From: Paracoccaceae bacterium
Lineage (GTDB): Bacteria; Pseudomonadota; Alphaproteobacteria; Rhodobacterales; Rhodobacteraceae
Direction of reading: 5' to 3'
DNA length: 36,508 nucleotides
NCBI GenBank assembly: GCA_020832705.1
Contig: JAFIEE010000012.1
Coordinates: 1 to 36,508, forward strand
How positions within the stretch are numbered: the first letter of the stretch is position 1; every line of letters begins with the position of its first letter. The notes under the pieces were generated by a model. It made no database searches, was not told the DNA's origin, and saw only the letters and a program-made list of their open reading frames with translations. A program made the translations under genes and the position numbers. Of the stretch, positions 1 to 7,960 are shown piece after piece.

Positions 1-55
1 CGAGGTGGGGAATTTTGCGCCAGCACTTCCGGGGAAATTTGATCCAGCATTTACA
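1..55. mobile_element. Terminal repeats of an IS21-like insertion sequence (one end only)
   Basis: Two near-identical 22-base units lie in tandem at 7-28 and 31-52 (period 24), both of the form GGGGAA-TTTG-CCAGCA-TT, and the block ends in ACA at 53-55. Multiple short repeats at the ends together with a terminal CA are typical of the IS21 (istA/istB) family. The threonine aldolase reading frame becomes recognisable immediately afterwards, at 56, so the element appears to have inserted into that gene. The transposase genes would lie left of the window and cannot be seen. The family assignment is from repeat structure only. Confidence 0.6.
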
Positions 56-559
56 GCAACGACCGGGGCGACGCCCGCCGAAGCCAGTTGGAAGGCCGGA
101 GTCGATGTTCTGTGCCTGGGCGGGACCAAGAACGGCCTGATTGGCGCCGAAGCCGTCGTGATCTTCGACCGCGACCGCGCGACCGAGTTCGACCTGCGGC
201 GCAAACGCGCGGGGCATCTGTTCTCGAAGCACCGCTACCTTGCCGCGCAGATGATGGCATGGCTTGAAGATGGGTTGTGGCTGGACCTTGCGAAACAAGC
301 GAATGGTGCCGCCGCCCGCCTGGCCGCAGGGCTGTCAACGCTGCCTGACGTCCACCTGCGCCACCCGGTCGACGGAAACGTGATCTTCGTGAATTGGCCG
401 ACACCCCTGGCCGAACGGCTCCGCACCCAAGGTGCGGCGTTCTATGACGCGCCAGCCGAAGACGGCACCACAGGGGCGAGACTGGTCGCGTCATGGGATA
501 CCGGTGAGGATCAGGTCACGCGCTTCCTGGCACTGGCGAAGGATGCCACGTCACCGTGA
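56..559 (+). pseudogene. ltaE: Low-specificity L-threonine aldolase, 3' fragment truncated by an IS end
   Basis: The 167 residues left match the C-terminal half of fold-type I, PLP-dependent low-specificity threonine aldolases, which cleave L-threonine or allo-threonine to glycine and acetaldehyde. The block TPAEASWKAGVDVL followed by GGTKNGL contains the PLP-binding lysine and its usual surroundings. Family members are about 340 residues, so roughly the first half, including the substrate-entry loop, is missing. The open frame extends left to a GTG at 5, but those codons translate the IS-like repeats and do not resemble the enzyme. The remaining fragment is unlikely to be active. An alternative is that the N-terminal half lies beyond the IS outside the window. 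Confidence 0.8.
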
Positions 560-998
560 CGTCACGCGAGGTCGGCGGGTTCGTGCAGGCACTGCAATGC
601 CGTCAGCTGTGCTGCATCCGCGCAGCGCCATTGTGCAACCGTATCCGGGTCTTGCAACTGAGGGTGCGGCTGGCCCACCCCGCGCAATGCGCCGAAACGC
701 ATGATGCGAGTATCATCGCACCCGAGGGTGGCCGCCTGCCACAATCAAGCCGCAGCGCCCATGGCTTTGATATCACCGCAAGAACATCCCAATACGCTTG
801 ACCCGTTCGATGGCGCAGCCCACTCTGGGCGACAAAGCGACCGATTGGTGGCCGGTCGTCGCTGCATGCACAGCAAGGCGCGCTTGCCATGCCGCAGGAT
901 CGCCGGTGCAACCTGTGCGGCGCATGCCTTGTCCGCGGAGCATGCACCGGCCGCACCGTTGATTGTGTGACACACGCGGGATCAGGGCTTGTGAGACA
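560..998. other. Gap without a convincing gene (439 bases)
   Basis: No reading frame here has recognisable protein similarity. A short minus-strand frame (562-744) has a compositionally protein-like end (GVGQPHPQLQDPDTVAQW) but no good start or ribosome binding site, and may be a decayed gene tail. An imperfect hairpin with AGCGAC/GTCGCT arms lies near 834-868. The promoter of the downstream luxR-type gene must lie in this gap, but I cannot place it. Confidence 0.5.
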
Positions 999-1847
999 AT
1001 GCAGAACACGAACCTAGAATTTTCCAAGGAGTCACTGGCGATCTCGCAAGACTGCGCGGTCTGTTTCGGCGAAGCCGTCGAAGCGATCGACAGCCGTGAA
1101 GGCGCGCTTGCCCTGACACGGGCGCTCGGCAAGGTTGTCAACTTCCGCTTCGCCCTGTGCCTGATCTACGGGCGCGATGTGACCCCCGCGCACGTCTGCG
1201 ACACGTTTTCGGATGCGACGGCCAAACAGGCGGTACGGCGCTACATGTCCAGCACTTACCTGCTGAATCCGGTCTATGCGGCCTTCCTTGGCGGGCTTGA
1301 AACCGGTGTCTACCGAATACGCGATCTGGCGCCCGATGCTTATGTCGCGATGGAGCGGTATCATGAATACGAAATTCAGGTGCTGCAAGACGAAGAGATC
1401 GGATATCGCACGCATGACTGGCCCAGAGGGATGGAAGAGATTGTCATCGCAATAACCCTGCCGAATGAAGAACTTGCCGAGATCAGCTTGCTGAATCCGG
1501 TTGAGCAAGGGGGCTTTGATGACGAGGACATTGCGCATCTGCGTTTTCTGATGCCCCTGATCGTGCCGATTGTTCACCGGTCCTGGCCTTCGGCCAGACG
1601 GAAGGACGAAGTGTCCTCGGCGGGCGGTGCGTTCGACCGCTTGCTGAAAGGCTTCGGCCAGGATCTGCTGACCGCGCGAGAGCAGGAAGTCATGCAACTG
1701 ATCCTTAAGGGCCATTCGAGCCATTCCATCAGCGCCCATCTGAAAATATCGCTTTCGACGGTCAAGAGCCATCGGCGCAACCTGTACGCGAAGTTCGGGA
1801 TCTCGACACAGCAGGAGTTGTTTTCACGGTTTCTGGAACAGATGTAG
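999..1847 (+). CDS. LuxR-family transcriptional regulator
   Basis: A 282-residue protein with a C-terminal LuxR-type helix-turn-helix at about residues 215-275: LTAREQEVMQLILKGHS, then the recognition helix region STVKSHRRNLYAKFGIS. The first 200 residues would be the sensing part; I recognise no acyl-homoserine-lactone pocket, receiver or PAS signature. I chose the ATG at 999 (MQNTNLEF) over the GTG at 963, whose first codons look like non-coding sequence; the ribosome binding site is weak for either. It lies 431 bases upstream of, and co-directional with, the ABC importer/phosphatase cluster, so local regulation of that cluster is the simplest inference. The effector is unknown. Confidence 0.85.
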   Translation: MQNTNLEFSKESLAISQDCAVCFGEAVEAIDSREGALALTRALGKVVNFRFALCLIYGRDVTPAHVCDTFSDATAKQAVRRYMSSTYLLNPVYAAFLGGLETGVYRIRDLAPDAYVAMERYHEYEIQVLQDEEIGYRTHDWPRGMEEIVIAITLPNEELAEISLLNPVEQGGFDDEDIAHLRFLMPLIVPIVHRSWPSARRKDEVSSAGGAFDRLLKGFGQDLLTAREQEVMQLILKGHSSHSISAHLKISLSTVKSHRRNLYAKFGISTQQELFSRFLEQM

Positions 1848-2278
1848 GCGCGGTGCTGGCAGGTTGATCCCTGAGCAGCCCAGCCAATCTTGGCGGCCCC
1901 GAACCCGGCGCGATCCGATCCCGGGACGCCGCTGGGTACGCCCCGCGCGCAAGCCCGAATCAATTTCAGATATCTTGATGCGCCGAATCGCGCGTCCATC
2001 AAGCGGATCATGCAGTCCGCCGGGTCAACCTTCGGGTCCATGATTGCGACGGTTTTCTTGCACGCTGCTCTGCCTTTGGGCGCGCCGCCCGGTTATGCAA
2101 CGCTTTTGTAACAGACTGAACCGCGCCGGGCATTTTTCTCTAATCCTTTGGGGGGATGTCAGCACGCATGGAAACACGGAATAGTTTTGGTGCTGCTGAT
2201 GCCATGGCCGCCAACCGCGTGTCCTGGCTGTCGCGTGAGGGGATCAGGGAATTGATCACTACAACCGGGAGAAATGCC
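1848..2278. promoter_or_regulatory. 431-base leader region of the ABC importer cluster
   Basis: No gene is supported. The region has AT-richer patches around 2085-2150 and an inverted repeat at 1974-2003. Given the LuxR-type gene upstream and the operon downstream, this is the expected place for operator and promoter. I could not identify a convincing -35/-10 pair. Confidence 0.45.
1974..2003. repeat. Inverted repeat, possible regulator operator
   Basis: The arms CTTGATG (1974-1980) and CATCAAG (1997-2003) are perfect complements separated by 16 bases, with extra CGC/GCG complementarity inside. It lies between the LuxR-type gene and the binding-protein gene, about 275 bases before the latter. 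It could be an operator for a dimeric regulator or an RNA hairpin; no poly-T follows. Confidence 0.35.
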
Positions 2279-3094
2279 ATGAGTACCACAAAAAAGACCC
2301 TCCTTGCCGTGTTTGCGGCTGCAGGTGTCGCTGGCGCGGCGCATGCAGACACACTCCGTGTCGGGATGGAATGCACTTATGCGCCGTTCAACTTTCGCAC
2401 CGCCGATGGTGTGCTGACAGGCTATGACGTCGATGTCGCGGCTGGCGTTGCCGAGCGGATCGGGATCGAGGTCGAGTATGTGTGCCAGCAATGGGACGGG
2501 ATGATCCCGGCCCTTCTGGCGGAACGGTTTGATCTGATCGTTGCCTCGATGTCCATCACCGAACAACGGCGCGAAGTCATCGACTTCTCGATCCCCTACC
2601 GTGTCTCGATCGGTCGGTTTCTGGGTCGGAGCGATCGGGAGTTCAACCTGTTCGAGGACGATGGCACCCCCATCCTCGAAAACTTCGAGGGCCTGCGGAT
2701 AGGGGTCGAACGCGCGACCACCTACAACAACTGGATCGACGACAAGCTGCCGGACACCAACTACCTTCTTTACGATGGCGCTGAAGCCATGCTCCTGGAT
2801 CTGCGCAACGGGCGCGTGGACATTGCCGTCACGAACCCGATGAAGGCTTATCTCGACTTCCTCAGCCAGGAAGAGGGCGCAGCGTTCGAATTCGTGTCGC
2901 CGGCGCTCGACTCGGTCGAATACTTCGGCACTGGCGTTGGCATCGGCCTGCGCAAGGGTCAGGATGAGCTGCTGGAACAGATCAACGCCGCGCTGGCCGA
3001 GATGATCGAAGACGGAACCCTGACGGAATACAGCCATCGGTACTTCCCGTTCGCGATCAACCCTGAAGAGTGGGGAGATGTCCCCAGCAACTGA
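2279..3094 (+). CDS. Periplasmic substrate-binding protein of a polar-amino-acid-type ABC importer
   Basis: A 271-residue family-3 solute-binding protein. Residues 1-23 form a Sec signal peptide (KK, hydrophobic core, AHA cleavage site). The mature part starts with the typical RVGMECTYAPFNF, and has SITEQRREVIDFS near residue 92; R97 corresponds to the arginine that binds the ligand carboxylate in HisJ/GlnH-type proteins. The position that normally holds the ammonium-binding aspartate (in a VDAVxxD context) reads VDIAVTN, with N186. The ligand may therefore not be an ordinary alpha-amino acid; this is inference from a by-eye alignment. I chose the ATG at 2279 because it gives the signal peptide and follows GGGAGAA. 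First gene of a six-gene co-directional cluster. Confidence 0.9.
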   Translation: MSTTKKTLLAVFAAAGVAGAAHADTLRVGMECTYAPFNFRTADGVLTGYDVDVAAGVAERIGIEVEYVCQQWDGMIPALLAERFDLIVASMSITEQRREVIDFSIPYRVSIGRFLGRSDREFNLFEDDGTPILENFEGLRIGVERATTYNNWIDDKLPDTNYLLYDGAEAMLLDLRNGRVDIAVTNPMKAYLDFLSQEEGAAFEFVSPALDSVEYFGTGVGIGLRKGQDELLEQINAALAEMIEDGTLTEYSHRYFPFAINPEEWGDVPSN

Positions 3095-3150
3095 AGCACA
3101 TGACCTGCAGAGCCACTTTCATCCCGAAGCATTTCGACAAGGCCTGACAC

Positions 3151-3846
3151 ATGGCTGATCTGACAGGCTGGTTGGATGACTACTTCTTCGGAACCCTGGT
3201 GGTTCTGCAGGTCTTCTTTGTGGCACTGGGCCTTTCGGTTGTCTTCGGCCTGATTGGCGCGGCGGCAAGATTGTCGCAAAGCCGCATCGCAAACGGTATC
3301 GCGAAGGTTTACATCGTTGTCTTTCGCGGGACGCCCGAACTTCTGATCCTGCTGATATTCTATTACGGCATCGCGGTCACGCTGACGAATGTCGCGCGCT
3401 ACTTCGAACCAACGGCCGGCTTTGTCAATTTTCCACCGTTCTGGGCCGGGGCAACGGCAATTGGCCTGATCGTCGGGGCCTACATGACCGAAACTTTCCG
3501 TGGTGCCTTCCAGGGGGTCGATCCCGGACAGGTGGAAGCGGCACAGGCACTCGGCATGTCGCGCTTTCAGGTCTTCGTATATGTCAGGATGCCGCAGATG
3601 TGGCGGCTGGCGCTGCCGAACTTTGGCAACCATTCGCTTTCGGTCATGAAGGACACGGCGCTGATCTCGATCATCGGCGTGCAGGAAATCATGTTTGTGG
3701 CAGAAATGGCGACGACCGTGACCCGCAAACCCTTCACGATGTATATTACCGTCGCCCTGATCTATCTGCTGATCACGACATTCATCACCATCAGCATTGC
3801 CTACCTTGAAAAATATGCCAATCGCCACCTTCGAGGGTCAAGATGA
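3151..3846 (+). CDS. ABC importer membrane permease (HisQ/GlnP type), first subunit
   Basis: A 231-residue inner-membrane permease of the His/Glu/Gln/Arg/opine family with about five hydrophobic segments. It has the family's FRGTPELLILLIFYYG block near residue 62 and the cytoplasmic coupling loop around VEAAQALGMSRFQVFVYVRMPQ, the EAA-type motif that contacts the ATPase. It starts 56 bases after the binding-protein gene and overlaps the second permease by four bases (ATGA), so the two are probably translationally coupled and form a heterodimeric channel. Confidence 0.92.
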   Translation: MADLTGWLDDYFFGTLVVLQVFFVALGLSVVFGLIGAAARLSQSRIANGIAKVYIVVFRGTPELLILLIFYYGIAVTLTNVARYFEPTAGFVNFPPFWAGATAIGLIVGAYMTETFRGAFQGVDPGQVEAAQALGMSRFQVFVYVRMPQMWRLALPNFGNHSLSVMKDTALISIIGVQEIMFVAEMATTVTRKPFTMYITVALIYLLITTFITISIAYLEKYANRHLRGSR

Positions 3847-4538
3847 GTTTCAACTTCGACCTCGTCTGGAGCAGCCTGCCCCTGATCATTCAGGGACTGG
3901 GCATGACGCTGAAACTTCTGTTCCTTTCCTCGCTGATCGGACTGTTTCTGGCGCTTTTCATCCTGTTGCTGCGCATCAGTGGGCGCTGGTATCTGATGTG
4001 GCCGGCCATGGCCTACATCTATGTCTTTCGGGGGACACCGCTTCTTGTCCAGATCTTTGTCATCTACCACGGTCTGCCACAGTTCGATTTCATCCGCGAA
4101 AGCATCTTCTGGCCCGTTCTGCGCGAGCCGTTCGGCTGTGCAGTGCTCGCGCTGTCGCTGAATGCAGGAGCATATGTCTCCGAAATCATGCGCGGCGGAA
4201 TAATCGGTGTCGACAAGGGGGTGAAGGAGGCCGCGATGGCGCTTGGCTTGCCGCGATGGCAGCAATTCATTTATGTCACCAGTCCGATTGCGATAAGACT
4301 CGCGCTTCCTGCCTATAGCAACGAGGTGGTTTCAATGCTCAAGGCGACGGCGCTGGCCAGCACCATTACAATGATGGAGATGACCGGCGTGGCGCGAACA
4401 CTGGTTGCGCGAACATTCGCACCTTATGAAATCTTCATCTCGGCGGCGCTGATATACCTCGCGCTGACCTATGCTTTGCAGCAAGTATTCGCCTGGATCG
4501 AATCCCATGCGAGCCGGTATGTCAAGAAGGAGCGCTGA
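3843..4538 (+). CDS. ABC importer membrane permease (HisM/GlnP type), second subunit
   Basis: A 231-residue permease of the same family as its upstream neighbour. It shows [20 protein letters not shown] at about residue 61 and an EAA-type coupling loop, [21 protein letters not shown]. Its ATG overlaps the stop of the first permease, and its own stop lies one base before the GTG start of the ATPase. Such tight packing fits one complex made in fixed proportion. The transported compound cannot be read from the permeases. Confidence 0.92.
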   Translation: MSFNFDLVWSSLPLIIQGLGMTLKLLFLSSLIGLFLALFILLLRISGRWYLMWPAMAYIYVFRGTPLLVQIFVIYHGLPQFDFIRESIFWPVLREPFGCAVLALSLNAGAYVSEIMRGGIIGVDKGVKEAAMALGLPRWQQFIYVTSPIAIRLALPAYSNEVVSMLKATALASTITMMEMTGVARTLVARTFAPYEIFISAALIYLALTYALQQVFAWIESHASRYVKKER

Positions 4539-4539
4539 A

Positions 4540-5280
4540 GTGTCCGAACCCGTCATCATGATGAAGAATGTGAGCAAACGGTTTGGTTCCTTCACGGCGC
4601 TTTCCAACATCAACCTGACCGTGAATCGCGGGGAACGCCTGGTCGTCTGTGGCCCCTCGGGTTCTGGAAAATCGACCATGATCCGTTGTATCAATCGGCT
4701 TGAAGAGCATGATGCAGGCACGATCATCGTGAATGGGCACGAACTCACGGGAAACGATCGCAGGATTGACGCGGTCCGGCGCGAAGTCGGAATGGTTTTC
4801 CAGAGCTTCAATCTTTTTCCGCATCTGACCGTTCTGAAGAACCTGATGCTTGCGCCGCGCCTGGTGCGCGGTACCGACAAGGCATCAGCCGAAGCCGCCG
4901 CGATGGCGTTGCTGGAGCGCGTGCGCATCCCGGAACAGGCGCACAAGTATCCGGCGCAGCTCTCGGGCGGCCAGCAGCAACGTGTCGCGATCGCGCGCGC
5001 GCTGTGCATGAACCCAAAGGTGATGCTGTTCGACGAGCCGACGTCGGCCCTTGACCCGGAAATGATTTCCGAGGTTCTGGATGTCATGGTCGACCTCGCA
5101 CGCGAAGGCATGACGATGATCTGCGTGACCCATGAAATGGGTTTCGCAAGATCGGTCGCCGACAAGATCATGTTCATGGATTCGGGTGAGATTGTGGAAT
5201 CCGCGCCCCCCGACGAGTTCTTCGGGGCGCCGAAAAGCGAGCGCACGAAGATGTTCCTGAAACAGATTCTCGCGCATTGA
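4540..5280 (+). CDS. ABC importer ATPase (HisP/GlnQ type)
   Basis: A 246-residue ATP-binding subunit that powers the importer from the cytoplasmic side. All motifs are present: Walker [10 protein letters not shown] (38-46), Q-loop [10 protein letters not shown] (near 87), signature LSGGQQQR (141-148), Walker [15 protein letters not shown] (161-174) and switch histidine VTHEM (196-200). The best start is GTG at 4540: it follows AAGGAG (4527-4532) at a good distance and gives [16 protein letters not shown]. An upstream ATG at 4471 would force a 69-base overlap with the permease and add unconserved residues. Confidence 0.93.
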   Translation: MSEPVIMMKNVSKRFGSFTALSNINLTVNRGERLVVCGPSGSGKSTMIRCINRLEEHDAGTIIVNGHELTGNDRRIDAVRREVGMVFQSFNLFPHLTVLKNLMLAPRLVRGTDKASAEAAAMALLERVRIPEQAHKYPAQLSGGQQQRVAIARALCMNPKVMLFDEPTSALDPEMISEVLDVMVDLAREGMTMICVTHEMGFARSVADKIMFMDSGEIVESAPPDEFFGAPKSERTKMFLKQILAH

Positions 5281-5308
5281 GTTTGCAGCTTTCCACAGGG
5301 TGCGCGGC

Positions 5309-6124
5309 ATGATCGATGATTTCACTTCAGAGCTTCTTGCCTTCGCGCACTCGCTCGCGGAGGAAAGTCGTTCGATCCTGAGCCGCGTCTCCGACTCCGC
5401 TCCGACCGTTTCGATAAAAGCGGACGACAGTTTCGTTACCAGGACGGATCGCGAGATCGAGGCGCGCCTGCGTGAACGCATCGCCGACCGCTACCCTGAA
5501 CATGGCGTGCTGGGTGAAGAGTATGGGGCCGAGCGTCCGGGTGCAGAGTATGTGTGGGTTCTGGACCCGATAGACGGAACTGCGGCCTTCATTGCCGGTA
5601 TTCCGGTCTACGGGACCCTGATCGGTGTGGCGCGAAACGGTTTGCCCTGGCTTGGTCTCGTGGACCACGCGGCAACCAGGGAGCGGTTGGCTGGCGTGGC
5701 CGGATACGCATCCTGGTTTCAGGGGCACAGGATTCAGTGTCGTCCGAATGTGGCGCTGGAGGATGCCTTCATGACCAGTTCGAATCCGCGCTTTCTCTCC
5801 GCCGAACAACTTGCAAAGGTGCTTAGTCTCGATGGGATGGTGCGTTTCACGCAGTATGGCGGAAGCTGTTATTCCTATGGCAGCCTGGCGCGGGGTCGCA
5901 CGGATCTGGCGATCGACGCCGGGCTCGAGGCATTCGACATATTCGCTATGGCGGCGATCATCGAAGGCGCGCTTGGCAAGGTAAGCGATTGGTCGGGTGG
6001 GGCAATCACACTGGATTGGCGCGGTGAGGTGCTGGCCGCAGGGGATGCGGGACTTCACGCCCATGTCCTGACGCAGCTGCAGGATCATGGCGGTGGCGTC
6101 GTGGCTGGAGCGGGTGCGCGATGA
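5309..6124 (+). CDS. Inositol-monophosphatase-superfamily phosphatase, first of a tandem pair
   Basis: A 271-residue Mg2+-dependent phosphatase. The metal-binding motifs are complete: GEE (69-71), LDPIDGT with D86 and D89, and a C-terminal D210 in EAFDIFA. TRTDREIE (near 44) and GEEYG make it closest to the histidinol-phosphatase/IMPase-like (HisN-type) branch rather than classical inositol monophosphatase; this is a by-eye judgement. I chose ATG 5309 over GTG 5300. It lies 28 bases after the ATPase and overlaps the second phosphatase by four bases, so it is very probably in the importer operon and may dephosphorylate the imported compound. Confidence 0.85.
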   Translation: MIDDFTSELLAFAHSLAEESRSILSRVSDSAPTVSIKADDSFVTRTDREIEARLRERIADRYPEHGVLGEEYGAERPGAEYVWVLDPIDGTAAFIAGIPVYGTLIGVARNGLPWLGLVDHAATRERLAGVAGYASWFQGHRIQCRPNVALEDAFMTSSNPRFLSAEQLAKVLSLDGMVRFTQYGGSCYSYGSLARGRTDLAIDAGLEAFDIFAMAAIIEGALGKVSDWSGGAITLDWRGEVLAAGDAGLHAHVLTQLQDHGGGVVAGAGAR

Positions 6125-6891
6125 TTGATGATGCACTAAAATTCGCCAATGATCTTGCCGATACGGTCCGCCCTGTGCTTCTGCGCGCGTTCCATGAAGG
6201 CTCGAATTACCAGAAGAAAGACGACGGTAGTCCGGTGACCGCAACCGACCGGGAAGTGGAACTGATCTTGCGCGACGCGATAGCCGGGCGGTTCCCCGAA
6301 CATGGCATTCTCGGTGAAGAGTTCGGGGCAACCGGCGCCGAGCGCTCGTGCGTCTGGGTCCTCGACCCGATCGACGGCACGCGCGCGTTCTCGGCGGGAC
6401 TACCGTGTTTCGGTTGCCTGATTTCGCTCTGCGTCGACGGAGTTCCGGTCGTGGGCGTGATCGAACTGCCGGTGGCGGGATTGCGCGCTCTTGGCGCAAA
6501 GAAGCGCCCAACCCTCTGCAACGGAACCGCCGTCAGAACACGAGACTGCCGTGGCCTTGCGCGTGCGGTGCTTGGCGACTGGACAAACAACACGTCAATG
6601 CCCGACCCGCCGGGCAAGGCAAGGCTAAACCAGGCCGTGAATTGGTCCATAAGGGATGGGGGCTGCGCCAATTATGTTTCACTTGCCCGAGGCTATCTAG
6701 ACATTTGCATCGACGGAAATCTCGATCCCTATGACTTTTGCGCCCTTGTCCCTGTCGTCGAGGGGGCGGGAGGATGCATCACTGACTGGCGCGGTGCGCC
6801 GTTGTCCATGGCGTCGGGATCACTTGTGGTGGCAAGTGCCACAATGGATTGCCACCGAGCTGCACTGGAGCATCTGCATCAATTTGACTGA
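6121..6891 (+). CDS. Inositol-monophosphatase-superfamily phosphatase, second of a tandem pair
   Basis: A 256-residue protein of the same superfamily with intact metal ligands: GEEFG (65-69), LDPIDGT with D82 and D85, and D205 in LDPYDFCALVP. DGSPVTATDRE (35-45) and the ending VEGAGGCITDWRG (near 214) are characteristic of HisN-type histidinol-phosphate phosphatases. It is clearly diverged from its neighbour (different lid and C-terminal halves), so this is an old duplication rather than a recent one. Its ATG overlaps the previous stop (ATGA). Two intact phosphatases could act on two related esters or form a heterodimer; the substrate is unknown. Confidence 0.85.
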   Translation: MIDDALKFANDLADTVRPVLLRAFHEGSNYQKKDDGSPVTATDREVELILRDAIAGRFPEHGILGEEFGATGAERSCVWVLDPIDGTRAFSAGLPCFGCLISLCVDGVPVVGVIELPVAGLRALGAKKRPTLCNGTAVRTRDCRGLARAVLGDWTNNTSMPDPPGKARLNQAVNWSIRDGGCANYVSLARGYLDICIDGNLDPYDFCALVPVVEGAGGCITDWRGAPLSMASGSLVVASATMDCHRAALEHLHQFD

Positions 6892-7324
6892 ATTGGTTCG
6901 TGTCCATATCTGTGCGCAAGACCCTTGGAAACACAATAGGATAAGACATTTCAACAGTCTGACTGTGGAGAACGTTCGACGACAGGCCCACCCATTCCGC
7001 CAGTGATTGTTGATATCATGCCATGACTCGCGCCTTCCCTGTCGGCGGCCAGGCACGTTTCCCTGCTTGGAAAACGGTGCCTGAAGCCTACTTGACGCGG
7101 GCATTGAACATGTCCCGCCTTGTGGCGCTTGTGTTGGTGCCTCGGGCGGGCGTGGCGCCGGAACGGCGTGCGGGGCTGGACAGGGTCGGGCATGCCGGGA
7201 CAGTATCGCGTCCGTACGCGCCGATTCTCCGCATCAAGCCAGGCCGCGCAGACCACATGGAAAACAGGCCCGGGCGCCCGCTGACGGCGCCACGATCAGC
7301 CGCCCTCGGCCCGAAGGAAACGCG
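6892..7324. other. Gap without a convincing gene (433 bases)
   Basis: No reading frame resembles a known protein. An imperfect inverted repeat lies at 7050-7083, with arms CAGGCACGTTTCC and GGAAAACGGTGCCTG (two small bulges). A TTGACG at 7093-7098 could be a -35 element but has no good -10 partner. No terminator is evident after the second phosphatase. The gap marks the change from AT-richer accessory DNA to GC-rich housekeeping DNA. Confidence 0.45.
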
Positions 7325-7936
7325 ATGAGCATCCATCTGTATCACAATGACCTTCCCGACGGGCTGGATCTGGGACCGGTGGTCGCCATCGACTGCGAGA
7401 CCATGGGCCTGAACCCCATCCGCGACAGGCTTTGCGTGGTGCAGCTTTCGGGCGGCGACGGGCAGGCGCATCTGGTGCAGATCGCGCTGGGGCAGACCAT
7501 GGCGCCGAACCTGGTGCGGATGCTGGCCGATCCGCAGGTGCTGAAGCTGTTTCACTTCGGCCGCTTCGACATTGCCGCGCTGGCCCATGCCTTCGGCGTG
7601 GTCACGGCCCCGGTCTATTGCACCAAGATCGCGTCCAAGCTGGTGCGGACCTACACCGACCGGCACGGGCTGAAGTATCTGCTGTCGGAGCTGCTGGGTG
7701 TCGATGTCTCCAAGCAACAGCAAAGCTCCGACTGGGGGGCCGAGACCCTGAGCCCGGCGCAGCGGGAATACGCGGCCTCGGACGTGCTGCATCTGCACCG
7801 GCTGCGCGCCGCGCTCGATGCGATGCTGGAGCGCGAAGGACGCACGGCGCTCGCGCAGGCGTGTTTCGCCTTCCTGCCGACCCGGGCGGCGCTTGATCTT
7901 GCGGGTTGGCCGGAAACGGATATCTTCGCGCACTGA
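7325..7936 (+). CDS. nrnC: Nano-RNase NrnC (DEDDy 3'-5' exoribonuclease, RNase D-like)
   Basis: A 203-residue single-domain exonuclease with the full DEDDy set: D23 and E25 (AIDCETMG), D82 (FHFGRFDI), Y149 and D153 (YAASDVLHL). It lacks the HRDC domains of true RNase D, which is nearly twice as long. The size and layout match alphaproteobacterial NrnC, which clears 2-5-nucleotide RNAs and replaces Orn, absent from this group. Automatic annotation usually says ribonuclease D. The start follows a GAAGGAAA-type ribosome binding site, and lptC follows after 24 bases. Confidence 0.85.
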   Translation: MSIHLYHNDLPDGLDLGPVVAIDCETMGLNPIRDRLCVVQLSGGDGQAHLVQIALGQTMAPNLVRMLADPQVLKLFHFGRFDIAALAHAFGVVTAPVYCTKIASKLVRTYTDRHGLKYLLSELLGVDVSKQQQSSDWGAETLSPAQREYAASDVLHLHRLRAALDAMLEREGRTALAQACFAFLPTRAALDLAGWPETDIFAH

Positions 7937-7960
7937 TCGCAGCCCAGTCTGGACCCGTTC

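Noticed and set aside
562-744. Short minus-strand frame with protein-like composition
   Set aside because: No clear start, ribosome binding site or recognised family; mentioned only as a possible decayed gene tail.
1890-2111. 73-residue frame between the LuxR-type gene and the binding protein
   Set aside because: No ribosome binding site, no recognisable family, and it overlaps the inverted repeat; likely chance.
7023-7328. 101-residue frame upstream of nrnC
   Set aside because: Arg/Pro-rich chance frame with no similarity, overlapping the nrnC start and the hairpin.
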